This document shows positions 1-8,185 of a DNA stretch of 64,000 nt, in pieces. Both the position numbers and the translations under genes were made by a program. Position 1 is the stretch's first letter. Each line of letters opens with the position of its first letter. The notes under the pieces were generated by a model, which worked only from the letters and a program-made list of their open reading frames with translations, ran no database searches and was not told the DNA's origin. Origin of the DNA: Methanobacterium sp. UBA44. GTDB taxonomy: Archaea; Methanobacteriota; Methanobacteria; Methanobacteriales; Methanobacteriaceae. The DNA lies in assembly GCA_002494885.1 (NCBI GenBank), contig DACV01000002.1, positions 484,518 to 548,517 on the forward strand. Reading direction: 5' to 3'.

Positions 1-912
1 TGCAATAATCAAATTTCTGGATATCATCCCCTCTAAAAGAGAAGGATTAGTTCCCCCAACAGAATGGCCGTGGATATATGCATTACAGTTCTGTCTTAAC
101 ATATGCAGAAGTTCAGGATCATATATTCCACCAGTAAAAATTATTTTTTCTCTTTTTGAAGAATTATCTACAATACTTTTAATCAGATGCTCGTATTTAG
201 GGTCGGCAAAATCTCCAACCACTATTAAAGGCTTTTCTGTGCTGCTTCCTATATATCCTTTGATGATAGTTTCAATGTTATTTTCTGGTTCTAACCTGGC
301 AACAACCAGGTAGTAACTGGGGTTTATTTTAACATTTTTCAATTTCTCTGGAAGTTTTTGCGAACTCCATTCCACCTTTTGAACTTCGTTGGCTCCATAG
401 GGAATAAAAATGGAATTTATATTATATTTATTATCCAGATATTTTTTAATCTCATTTGAATCTGTTATAACCCTATTTGACCAGAAAACAGCAATCCTCT
501 CGCTTATTTTAAGTAAAAATTTTACTAATGAGTTGAATTTACTCCTTTTCCATTCAATTCCATCTGGATTAACAAATAACTTTTTACCAAATAACCTGGG
601 TATAAAAAAGAAAAGCGATGCGCTGTAACCAAGCATATAAATACAATCAGCCCTTCTACTTGCCCATAGAAGAGAATATCCATCATAGAAAAATTCGTAT
701 AATATTCTTAATGCTGGATTATCATGAGATTTTAATGGAAAATAAAAAAGATTAACCCCTTTATATTCCTCTATTTTTTGATCTGAATGTTCACAGCTTA
801 CATATATATCATGTCCTTTTTTTACCAGTTCAGTACTTATGATCTCAGTGAATGTTTCAAATCCTCCATACTTTGCAGGTATTCCCCTTGATCCAATAAT
901 TGCAATTTTCAT
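1..912 (-). CDS. Glycosyltransferase family 4, DUF1972-type N-domain (C-terminus cut by window edge)
   Basis: The frame is open from an ATG at 912 down to base 1, giving 304 residues with the 3' end outside the window. The N-terminus carries GSRGIPAKYGGFET, the signature of the DUF1972 acceptor-side domain found in rhamnosyltransferase-like GT4 enzymes. A GT-B type second half follows (VVARLEPENNIET, then IIFTGGIYDPELLHML). It probably transfers a sugar from a nucleotide donor during cell-surface glycan synthesis. It diverges from the GT2 gene at 1266 across an AT-rich spacer. Family call is firm; donor and acceptor cannot be read from sequence. Confidence 0.85.
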   Translation of the reverse strand, partial: MKIAIIGSRGIPAKYGGFETFTEIISTELVKKGHDIYVSCEHSDQKIEEYKGVNLFYFPLKSHDNPALRILYEFFYDGYSLLWASRRADCIYMLGYSASLFFFIPRLFGKKLFVNPDGIEWKRSKFNSLVKFLLKISERIAVFWSNRVITDSNEIKKYLDNKYNINSIFIPYGANEVQKVEWSSQKLPEKLKNVKINPSYYLVVARLEPENNIETIIKGYIGSSTEKPLIVVGDFADPKYEHLIKSIVDNSSKREKIIFTGGIYDPELLHMLRQNCNAYIHGHSVGGTNPSLLEGMISRNLIIA

Positions 913-1265
913 TTAAGTCCCCATAACAATATTTGACATTAATAAATTTCCTTATTAACTTATTAATTATTAAGGTAATAATAATATATATAATTTATTA
1001 TTGATTACATGTGCAAATATTAAAATGTAAACAAAAAAAGCTACTTATATTAGTTATTTTTTAATTTTAACTAATATAATATGTTAAATTAAATATAAAC
1101 AGCTTAATAGTTATTGAAAATGCATAAATAACTCAATTATAAAAATAAATGATTATACATAACTTAATTATGAATAATAAAGTATATATAATTGTAATAC
1201 ATTAATATTATAATATAATAACTATCGTATTTCATGGTTAGATCTAGGCATAAAGGTTGATAAAT
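913..1265. other. AT-rich divergent intergenic region
   Basis: About 350 bases between two divergent glycosyltransferase genes. It is almost entirely A and T, with several TATA-like stretches such as TATATATAATTG near 1184, so it must hold both promoters, but I cannot assign one box to one gene. I see no ORF, RNA or clear repeat. Confidence 0.6.
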
Positions 1266-1952
1266 ATGATTAAAACAGTTGCTATTTTACCAGCATATAA
1301 TGAAGAAATATCAATAGGGAGTATGGTTTTAAGCACGCAAAAATTTGTTGACAGGGTAATAGTTGTAGATGATGGAAGTAATGATAATACCAGTGAAATA
1401 GCAAAAATAGCCGGAGCAAAAGTAATAAAACATTTGATTAATAAAGGAAAAGGAGCCGCTCTTAAAACTGGATTTAAAAATGTAAAAGATTATGATATAA
1501 TAGTCACCATGGATTCTGATGGCCAGCACAATCCCATGGAAATCCCAAAGATTATTGACCCAATATTAAATGGTAAAGCAGATATTGTTAACGGAAGCAG
1601 GTATATAAACGGTCAGGATAAAGAAACACCATTTTATAGGAGAATCGGCCAAAAAACACTGGACAAAGCAACATTTTTAAATAGCGGAATCAACATCACC
1701 GATAGTCAGAGTGGATTCCGCGCATTTGCAAGGCATACAATTTCTGCCTTCAGATTTAAATCTTCAGATTATAGCATTGAAAGCGAAATGATAAGGGATG
1801 TGGCTAAGAACGGATTTCAAATTAAAGAAGTAGGGATTGGAGTAAGATACGATGTAAATGGCTCCACCAAAAATCCAATAAGTCATGGAATGGGAGTTTT
1901 AATGAAGATATTGCTTGATATGGGATACTATAAACGGAAAGATCGAAAATAA
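1266..1952 (+). CDS. Glycosyltransferase family 2, dolichyl-phosphate mannosyltransferase-like
   Basis: A 228-residue GT-A fold enzyme. Visible motifs are LPAYNEE at the N-terminus, DDGSNDNT, the metal-binding DSDGQHNP, and DSQSGFRAF, which together mark the DPM1-like branch of GT2. Such enzymes load a sugar onto a lipid phosphate carrier at the cytoplasmic face. There is no C-terminal membrane segment. I chose ATG 1266 over an in-frame TTG at 1257 because the AAAGGT at 1252-1257 is correctly spaced from the ATG. It resembles the GT2 at 15092-15862, so the window holds two DPM1-like paralogs. Substrate unknown. Confidence 0.85.
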   Translation: MIKTVAILPAYNEEISIGSMVLSTQKFVDRVIVVDDGSNDNTSEIAKIAGAKVIKHLINKGKGAALKTGFKNVKDYDIIVTMDSDGQHNPMEIPKIIDPILNGKADIVNGSRYINGQDKETPFYRRIGQKTLDKATFLNSGINITDSQSGFRAFARHTISAFRFKSSDYSIESEMIRDVAKNGFQIKEVGIGVRYDVNGSTKNPISHGMGVLMKILLDMGYYKRKDRK

Positions 1953-2011
1953 CAGTTATTTAAATATTTCATTTTTTTTATATTATTTAATAAGCAATTA
2001 TCCTGGATATT

Positions 2012-2482
2012 TCAGGAATTACATCTTTTAAACCTTGAAACAGCAAAAACAATTAAAGCAACAATTATCATCACAATCATAAGATAATAATCATCAACAC
2101 CTATTAGCCGTAGCTGCCATTCTGCCCAGGTGAAAGGAAACAGCAGCTCCATACCTCCACTTACGTAGGTTAGAAGTGAATCAAGAGCATAATGGGTAAA
2201 AACTCCCAGAATTAAGAACATGAACACTATTTTCTTATCCCTGAATAAAAGAGAAATTAATAGGGCCATTATTAAAGATCCTGCTGGTAGATGGATAGGA
2301 AATATAAAATTCTGCAAATAAATCCCGGATAGATCCAGGGGTATGTATATCTTATAGATATCCGGAATTAGAGAGCCAAGCATAACCAGGACGGTATTTT
2401 CACTGTCAAATTCATTGAATTTAAATCCAAGAATCCGGCATGAAGTCCAGGCAACTAATATATGAGTTATCCAATCTGGCAT
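2012..2482 (-). CDS. Small membrane protein of the YdjM/DUF457 metal-dependent hydrolase-like type
   Basis: A 156-residue protein with about four hydrophobic segments. The N-terminal MPDWITHILVAW and the following GSLIPDIYKI, plus a later FTHYALDSLL, fit the pattern of the membrane-bound YdjM/DUF457 family, in which conserved His and Asp residues are proposed to bind metal. The start abuts the stop of the upstream gene (2483) with no gap, so the two are surely co-transcribed and probably translationally coupled. The biochemical activity of the family is poorly known, so the role here is unassigned. Confidence 0.7.
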   Translation of the reverse strand: MPDWITHILVAWTSCRILGFKFNEFDSENTVLVMLGSLIPDIYKIYIPLDLSGIYLQNFIFPIHLPAGSLIMALLISLLFRDKKIVFMFLILGVFTHYALDSLLTYVSGGMELLFPFTWAEWQLRLIGVDDYYLMIVMIIVALIVFAVSRFKRCNS

Positions 2483-2968
2483 TTATTTCTCCTTCCTTCT
2501 AATAAATTCCATACGCTTGAAATCGAACTTCCAGTATACAAAAAAGATTATAACTAAAAATAAACCTCCGATGGCGGATCTAAAAAGTATAAAATCTTCT
2601 TTCCATTTCTTATGTACAAGGATTTTAGAAGCTTCAACTCTATAAGAAGGCCCAAGACTACCTAAAACCGATACCTTATCAGTAACAACCACTTTAGAAG
2701 AAGAAGTAACCTTATAAATTATTTTTTTCCCCTGATAACTATCTTTTAAATAGAATCCTCCCTCATACACTTCAATAACATCCCCATCCACTGAAATCAT
2801 TTTTCCCTGAGGATAATCTGTTAAGACAGTTTTTGTTGAAGGGTAAAGGGCTTCAGATTCATAATCATTATAATAATAAACAAAAAGAGAAAAAAGGAGT
2901 ATCAAGAGAAATAAAGCAGCTATTATCCTGGATGATTTCAATTTTTTTAATGGAAACAGAATCTTCAT
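2483..2968 (-). CDS. Membrane-anchored protein with a possible OB-fold extracytoplasmic domain
   Basis: A 161-residue protein. A hydrophobic segment spans about residues 14-32, then comes a roughly 90-residue soluble domain rich in beta-prone stretches (GKMISVDGDVIEVYEGGFYL, SSKVVVTDKVSVLGSL), and a second membrane segment at about 130-147 ends in a basic tail. The beta pattern suggests an OB-like domain held outside the membrane, but this is inference. It lies 12 bases after mobA and directly before the DUF457-like gene, in one minus-strand operon. I do not recognise a named family. Confidence 0.6.
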   Translation of the reverse strand: MKILFPLKKLKSSRIIAALFLLILLFSLFVYYYNDYESEALYPSTKTVLTDYPQGKMISVDGDVIEVYEGGFYLKDSYQGKKIIYKVTSSSKVVVTDKVSVLGSLGPSYRVEASKILVHKKWKEDFILFRSAIGGLFLVIIFFVYWKFDFKRMEFIRRKEK

Positions 2969-2980
2969 GGCCCACCTGGT

Positions 2981-3574
2981 TTAATATTTTTGGAAGTCCT
3001 TAAAAGTGTTTATATTTTGAAAACTCTTTGCAGTGCTGTCCAGTTTTTTTATATCCATATATCGGGCATTTATGTTCATTATTAACGATTTAACATCCAT
3101 TTGCTGCTCTTTAATAAGGTTATTAATGGTATTTAAAACAGTTTTCTTATAGATGGAATGAAGAGGCTCAATATGCCCATCTTCCCATTGTGGAACCAGT
3201 GCCTCAAATTCCCCATACTCAGCAGCTTTAAACATATTTAAAACAAAAATTCGAGATATAAAAGGCGAATCACAGGGTAAAATTTGGGCGTAATCAGATC
3301 TTATGGCTGAAAGTCCGGTAAATAAACCTATTAATGGACCCTTATCTTTAGTTTTATCTGTTACAAATTTTAAAGAACTATATTTATCCTCTAATAATTC
3401 TTTATATCTTTTCACCTGGTCTTCATCCCTTAAAACAAGTATTATCTCATCAGCAATATTCGAAATAGTATCAAGAACATGAAGAATCATTGGTTTTCCA
3501 TTTAAAATCATGGAACCTTTATCTTTCCCCATTCGTTTGCTTCTTCCACCGCAGAGAATTATAAATGATTTCAT
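2981..3574 (-). CDS. mobA: Molybdenum cofactor guanylyltransferase-like NTP transferase
   Basis: A 197-residue nucleotidyltransferase. It starts with IILCGGRSKRMGKDKG, the dinucleotide-binding loop of MobA-like enzymes, followed by an Lys-containing motif in LNGKPMILHVLDTI and the acidic DSPF motif in ILPCDSPF. MobA joins GMP to molybdopterin, needed in methanogens for the Mo/W-formylmethanofuran dehydrogenase and formate dehydrogenase. The ATG at 3574 is preferred; a GTG nine bases upstream is more likely part of the weak ribosome site. It heads an operon with two membrane proteins. MobA versus another small-molecule NTP transferase of the same fold is the main uncertainty. Confidence 0.78.
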   Translation of the reverse strand: MKSFIILCGGRSKRMGKDKGSMILNGKPMILHVLDTISNIADEIILVLRDEDQVKRYKELLEDKYSSLKFVTDKTKDKGPLIGLFTGLSAIRSDYAQILPCDSPFISRIFVLNMFKAAEYGEFEALVPQWEDGHIEPLHSIYKKTVLNTINNLIKEQQMDVKSLIMNINARYMDIKKLDSTAKSFQNINTFKDFQKY

Positions 3575-3647
3575 ACATTTCACTTGAATTAAATAAAAAA
3601 AGTTTAGAAATTAAAAAATAAAAATTAGGATTTTAAAAAGGATATCT

Positions 3648-5135
3648 TCACATCAGCCTTGTTGTAGGATAATTAGGGCTCTCGTTAGTTATTGTAAGGT
3701 CGTGTGGATGGCTTTCTGCCATTCCGCTTGCAGTGATCCTGATGAATTTTGACTTTTCCTTCATATCTTTAATGGTTTCAGCACCACAGTATCCCATTGA
3801 AGATTTAAGCCCTCCAATTAACTGGAATAAAACTTCGCTGACAGGTCCTTTGTAGGGAACTACTCCTTCAACACCTTCAGGCACCAGTTTGGAATGTTTC
3901 ATGGATCCTTTAAATTCCTGGAAATATCTATCTGTTCCAGCGCCGAATCCGCCGGTCATTGCTCCAAGGGAACCCATACCTCTGTACTGCTTGAATTTTC
4001 TTCCATTCATAATTACGACATCACCAGGGGCTTCATGTGTTCCCGCAAGTAAGCTCCCAAGCATTACAACATCAGCACCAACAGCTATTGCTTTTGCTAT
4101 ATCTCCTGAAAACCTTAAGCCGCCATCTGCAATAACAGGAGCATCGTACTCTCTGGCAACGTCAGCTACCTGTGATACGGCTGTTAATTGGGGAACACCC
4201 ACTCCAGCTATTATCCTTGTGGTACATATTGATCCTGGACCAATACCTACTTTAAGGCCGTCTATTTCCTTGGAAAGTAAAGCTTCCGCCGCTTCGGCAG
4301 TAGCTATATTACCCACAAGCAGATCAGCATCAATATTATCTTTAATGTTCCTGGCTGATTCAACAACATTTAGATTATGTGCATGAGCAACGTCTATTGC
4401 AATTATATCTGCCCCTGCATCATCAAGTGCCATTGCACGTTCCAGATCAAATGGGCCTGAGGCTGCAGCCACTAAAAATTTCCCTTTTCTGTCTCTGGAA
4501 GCATTGGGAAACTTTTTACGCTCAAGAATATCACGAACAGTAACTATTCCCATTAATTTTCCTCCACGGACAACTGGAAGCCTTTCCACCTTGTTTTCAT
4601 AGGCAATGTCCAGTGCCTCATCAGGGGAAGTTGATTCAGGGATGGTGAGTACCTCTTCTGTCATTATTTCTTTAACTTTTCTGTTAAAATCAGAATTAAT
4701 AATTGGTATAATGTCTCTTTTACTTATAATTCCCACAACAACGTTATTTTCAACTACTGGAAGTCCGCTGACTTCTTCATAGTTCATAATATCATTGGCA
4801 TCTTTAATTGATGAATCAGGATTTATGGTGATTACGTCCCTTATGGTAAGGTCACTGGATGTTTTTACGTTTTTAACCTCTTCAATCTGTTCTTCTATGG
4901 TCATATTTCTGTGTATGGCCCCTATTCCACCTTCCTGGGCAAGTGCTATTGCCATTCCAGATTCAGTTACTGTATCCATTGCTGAACTTATGATAGGGAT
5001 ATTTACATTGTAATTAGTTGAAACTCTTGACTTAGTCTTAACATCTTTTGGTTCAACAGAAGATGCAGAAGGTATCATTAAAAAATCATCAAATGTATAA
5101 CCTTCTGGGGCATTTTTTAATTTATTAAAGTACAC
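3648..5135 (-). CDS. guaB: Inosine-5'-monophosphate dehydrogenase
   Basis: IMPDH oxidises IMP to XMP with NAD+, the first step toward GMP, in the cytosol. The 495-residue length is typical. A (beta/alpha)8 barrel is interrupted by a tandem CBS pair at about residues 90-205. The catalytic loop GPGSICTTR carries the nucleophile Cys304, and the flap region has the YRGMGSLGAM stretch. The start is the GTG at 5133-5135, because a perfect GGAGGT lies seven bases upstream; a more distal TTG would swallow that ribosome site. It is monocistronic or the second gene after mfnB, from which a hairpin separates it. Confidence 0.97.
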   Translation of the reverse strand: MYFNKLKNAPEGYTFDDFLMIPSASSVEPKDVKTKSRVSTNYNVNIPIISSAMDTVTESGMAIALAQEGGIGAIHRNMTIEEQIEEVKNVKTSSDLTIRDVITINPDSSIKDANDIMNYEEVSGLPVVENNVVVGIISKRDIIPIINSDFNRKVKEIMTEEVLTIPESTSPDEALDIAYENKVERLPVVRGGKLMGIVTVRDILERKKFPNASRDRKGKFLVAAASGPFDLERAMALDDAGADIIAIDVAHAHNLNVVESARNIKDNIDADLLVGNIATAEAAEALLSKEIDGLKVGIGPGSICTTRIIAGVGVPQLTAVSQVADVAREYDAPVIADGGLRFSGDIAKAIAVGADVVMLGSLLAGTHEAPGDVVIMNGRKFKQYRGMGSLGAMTGGFGAGTDRYFQEFKGSMKHSKLVPEGVEGVVPYKGPVSEVLFQLIGGLKSSMGYCGAETIKDMKEKSKFIRITASGMAESHPHDLTITNESPNYPTTRLM

Positions 5136-5142
5136 TAATAAT

Positions 5143-5148
5143 ACCTCC
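5143..5148 (-). promoter_or_regulatory. Ribosome binding site of guaB (decides GTG start)
   Basis: GGAGGT on the minus strand, seven bases before GTG 5135. It falls inside the longest open frame and therefore excludes the longer TTG-initiated form. Confidence 0.85.
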
Positions 5149-5213
5149 AAAATTTCTAGTAATATGAAAAAAACTGTGTTTTCTAAAAATTTTGTTTTTT
5201 AAACATTTAAAAG

Positions 5214-5238
5214 TTTTCTATAATATGATAATAGAAAA
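5214..5238 (-). terminator. Hairpin downstream of mfnB / upstream of guaB
   Basis: TTTTCTAT (5214-5221) and ATAGAAAA (5231-5238) form an eight-base stem with a nine-base loop in the mfnB-guaB spacer. On the minus strand it is followed by a T-rich tract, so a terminator for mfnB is the simplest reading; a role in guaB's leader is possible. Confidence 0.45.
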
Positions 5239-5254
5239 TAAAAGTCATATCTGC

Positions 5255-5968
5255 CTAAAAATTTTCGATCATTTTCTTTAATTCACTAACTGCACTTCTG
5301 TGAATCTTTCCAGAGTTTCTATCGCCACCAGTGCAGGCTGCTCCCCTGATACCCACTACATCACAGCCTAATTTATATAAAATTGAAAGCTGATCCTTTT
5401 TAACTGATCCAGCAAGAGCTGATTTGAGTCCATAATCATGAATTTCCTGGTTGAATCTGGTAATTAAATCTTCATCCATATGATCGAAGAGTGTTTTACC
5501 GTCTTTAACTGCAGTATCTACCATTGCAAGATCTGCACCTGAATCTGCAGCTACCTTTGGTATTTCCATTGGATCAACTGCTCCAACGCGGTGTGCATCT
5601 GCATATCCTGATGCAACTACAAGTGCATCTTCGTTATAGTCTTTAACAGTTTTAACAACATTTTTCATGACTTCAAGTGCTTCATCATAGCTTTTTGTTC
5701 CATACAATCCTACTTTAATGTAATCTGCTCCTGAAACTGATGCTCCCAGTGCTGCAAGTGATACTGTGCCTGGCTTATATGGGACATCACCCAGTGTTGC
5801 GCTTACAAGCATGTCTTTTGGGGTCATTTCTCTCACGCTTTTAATGACCCAGGGAAAATTTGCGCCCAGTGATCCTTCCTTTGGATTTTTGACGTCGATT
5901 ATATCAGCACCGCCAGCTATGGCTTCCTGTGCCTCTTCAGTGTTTATTGGACTTATTAAGAGAAGCAA
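5255..5968 (-). CDS. mfnB: (5-formylfuran-3-yl)methyl phosphate synthase (methanofuran biosynthesis)
   Basis: MfnB makes 4-(hydroxymethyl)-2-furancarboxaldehyde phosphate from two glyceraldehyde-3-phosphates, the furan precursor of methanofuran. The 237-residue protein matches the DUF556 family throughout (GGADIIDVKNPKEGSLGANF, GDVPYKPGTV, VDTAVKDGKTLFDH, AGSVKKDQ, GIRGAACTGGDR). The start is TTG 5968, seven bases after a GGAGGT. With that start the two catalytic lysines fall at K27 and K155, the same numbers as reported for the Methanocaldococcus jannaschii enzyme, which strongly supports it. Its presence marks the organism as a methanofuran user. Confidence 0.96.
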   Translation of the reverse strand: MLLLISPINTEEAQEAIAGGADIIDVKNPKEGSLGANFPWVIKSVREMTPKDMLVSATLGDVPYKPGTVSLAALGASVSGADYIKVGLYGTKSYDEALEVMKNVVKTVKDYNEDALVVASGYADAHRVGAVDPMEIPKVAADSGADLAMVDTAVKDGKTLFDHMDEDLITRFNQEIHDYGLKSALAGSVKKDQLSILYKLGCDVVGIRGAACTGGDRNSGKIHRSAVSELKKMIENF

Positions 5969-5975
5969 ATTAAAT

Positions 5976-5981
5976 ACCTCC
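5976..5981 (-). promoter_or_regulatory. Ribosome binding site of mfnB (decides TTG start)
   Basis: GGAGGT on the minus strand seven bases before TTG 5968, the same layout as at guaB. The upstream in-frame ATG overlaps this site and has no ribosome site of its own. Confidence 0.85.
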
Positions 5982-6202
5982 ATTTATTAATCAGATAGTT
6001 ATTATGATACTAAGCAGTAAAATATAAGTTTATTTGGATTATTTACTTAATAAACCTTTGAATTGTTGCCCTAAAAATGTTATGGCACTCTGTATAATAT
6101 TTCTGTTTATAAGTATAATAAATACGTTACTAACTATAATTTATTTGCTTATTTCTGTTTAAATTATATTCACAATTATTTAAATTTATTCAATAGAAAA
6201 AA

Positions 6203-7420
6203 TCAATCCTCAAAAGGTGATCCCTTCTTTTTAATCCTTTCAGCAGTTTCATGATGTTTTTCTGGGAATGCACCCTTTTCCACAGATTCATTCCTTAATC
6301 TTTCGATCATTTTATTTGTTTTTATATTAACAGGGCATTCTGAAGTGCATAAACCGCATTCTGTACATTTAAAAAGTCCTGAGTTAAAGCATGTTTCATT
6401 ATCCTTGATGAAATTACTGAAAGTTATTCCTCTACCACCCAGATAACCTCTGTATCCAAATTCATATCCTGTTACATTGTATACAGGACATGAAACAATG
6501 CAGCTTCCACATCCAATGCATAAAAGGCATTCATCATATTCCTGGAGTGCTTTACGTCTTCCATTATCAAGAAGGATTAATATAACTCTTTTTGCTCCGT
6601 ACATGTCTTTTAATAGGATCTGTTCAATATCTGCAGTTTTTGAGGGGGATGAAATGACATTCATATATGCGGGAATCGTTTTTCCAGTGGCAAATATTGT
6701 TTCAAGTTTTACAACACTTACAGCATCTTCTATAGTTCTGACAAGCTTGTCAATGCCTGTAACAACAATATGAATGTCTTTCATAGATACAAGAGTTATG
6801 TTTCCTTCATTATGAACCATTAAGAGTGCACCGTCTTCTGCAGCAACTGAATTTGCCCCTGTAATTCCTATATTACATTTTTCAAGTCTTTTTAAAACAT
6901 CATTTTTGATAATATCTAAAATTTCTTCTGGTTCAGCTTTAACTTCTCTTTTGAATTTATTAGAGGCTATTTCCGCAATTTGATTCATGTCCAGATGCGC
7001 TGCAGGCCCTATTGGATGAGAGGGTCCTGAAGTATCAGGATCAATTTGAATGATTCTATCTCCGAGGTCAGTTTCAACAAGTTCAATTCCTTTGGACTCT
7101 AAAAAAGGAGATAGTCCTATCTCATTTATAGTATTAGATTTTGATTTTGAAACTATTTCTTCATCTTTAATTATTTGATATATATGATCCAGTGCTTTTT
7201 GTGAATCTTCCGCAAATATAACTTCCATTCCATTTTCTTGGAAATTATTCATCGCCTTTTGAATAAGTTCTTCAAGATTATCGATGCTGTATTTACGTAT
7301 TTCCTTTACATGTTCTTTAAGATCATTAATTCTGTCTGCCTCTTCTTCCAGCAGTTTAATCTTTCGATCTCTAATTACTTTAAACGACTTATGAAGAGAA
7401 TTTAGATTATTTTTATCCAT
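6203..7420 (-). CDS. LUD-domain 4Fe-4S protein, LutB-like
   Basis: A 405-residue fusion of an N-terminal LUD (DUF162) domain, with SKSNTINEIGL and the GITGANSVAAEDGALL stretch, and a C-terminal ferredoxin module. The latter has two cluster motifs, CLLCIGCGSCIVSCPVYN (about residue 297) and CTECGLCTSECPVN (about 352). LutB of Bacillus is the equivalent subunit of an iron-sulfur lactate oxidation complex. The gene is 24 bases upstream of a LutA-like CCG protein and the two form an operon. No flavin dehydrogenase subunit lies nearby, so the substrate in this methanogen is unknown; electron transfer from a 2-hydroxy acid is inference. Confidence 0.8.
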   Translation of the reverse strand: MDKNNLNSLHKSFKVIRDRKIKLLEEEADRINDLKEHVKEIRKYSIDNLEELIQKAMNNFQENGMEVIFAEDSQKALDHIYQIIKDEEIVSKSKSNTINEIGLSPFLESKGIELVETDLGDRIIQIDPDTSGPSHPIGPAAHLDMNQIAEIASNKFKREVKAEPEEILDIIKNDVLKRLEKCNIGITGANSVAAEDGALLMVHNEGNITLVSMKDIHIVVTGIDKLVRTIEDAVSVVKLETIFATGKTIPAYMNVISSPSKTADIEQILLKDMYGAKRVILILLDNGRRKALQEYDECLLCIGCGSCIVSCPVYNVTGYEFGYRGYLGGRGITFSNFIKDNETCFNSGLFKCTECGLCTSECPVNIKTNKMIERLRNESVEKGAFPEKHHETAERIKKKGSPFED

Positions 7421-7444
7421 TTAATTCCTCAAATGATTGAATTA

Positions 7445-8116
7445 TTATTTTTTTAGAGCTTTTAATATAATCTCAGAAATATCCATAATTTTTGTAGAGT
7501 TTATTGAAGAAAGATTTAATATGCAAAAAGGACATGTTGTAACAATGATTTCAGCATCTCCTGCATCTTTAACCCGCATTTTTGCAATTTCTTCTGTTAT
7601 TTCTGGATAAGCTGATTTAACACCTGCTCCTGCGCCGCAGCATCTTGCATTTTCTCTATTTCGTTCCATTTCAACTAATTCAGTAGTTTTATTTAATATT
7701 TCCCTTGGTGCATCATATTCTTCCATGTGCCGCCCTAAATGACAGGGATCGTGATATGTAACCTTTTCACTCAAGGGTTCAAGTTCAATCTTTCCATCTT
7801 CAATTAATTCATTAAAAAACTGGGATGTGTGGATAACGTCCAGTTCAACTCCCATTATTTCTCTGTAATCTTTTTTAAATGTCCTGTAACACCCGGCACA
7901 GGAAGTTAGTATCTTTTCATCTTTAATTTTATCAAGTGTTTTCTGCATCACTTCTTCTGCATCCTGGAGAAAGCCAGTTCGCAGTAAAAATGATCCACAG
8001 CAGCTTTCATCTTCAATTATTTTGTAATCAATGCCTGCATGCTTTAATATCTCTTCTGTAGACTTTGATATCTTATCAAGCTTTTCTCTTGCAACACAGC
8101 CTCTAAAATACATCAT
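7445..8116 (-). CDS. Two-CCG-domain Fe-S protein, LutA/HdrD-C-terminal-like
   Basis: A 223-residue cytosolic protein with two cysteine-rich CCG domains: CCGSFLL with CAGC around residues 38-77, and CCGAGAG with CPFC around residues 158-197. CCG domains bind non-cubane iron-sulfur clusters in heterodisulfide reductase HdrB/HdrD and appear in LutA/GlcF-type proteins. It is transcribed just before the LutB-like gene on the minus strand. Together they resemble LutA-LutB without LutC or GlcD. A link to heterodisulfide or another thiol/disulfide couple is equally possible. Confidence 0.78.
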   Translation of the reverse strand: MMYFRGCVAREKLDKISKSTEEILKHAGIDYKIIEDESCCGSFLLRTGFLQDAEEVMQKTLDKIKDEKILTSCAGCYRTFKKDYREIMGVELDVIHTSQFFNELIEDGKIELEPLSEKVTYHDPCHLGRHMEEYDAPREILNKTTELVEMERNRENARCCGAGAGVKSAYPEITEEIAKMRVKDAGDAEIIVTTCPFCILNLSSINSTKIMDISEIILKALKK

Positions 8117-8185
8117 GTTTAACTACCCGGTTTTTTATGTTAATCAAAAAGTAGACTTTTAAACTTATAACCTTGATCATTCATT

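Noticed and set aside
410..628. Plus-strand 72-codon frame inside the edge GT4 gene
   Set aside because: Lies entirely opposite a gene with strong motifs; composition and no ribosome site mark it as a shadow.
3889..4386. 165-codon frame opposite guaB
   Set aside because: Antisense to the conserved IMPDH core with no ribosome site; a codon-bias shadow.
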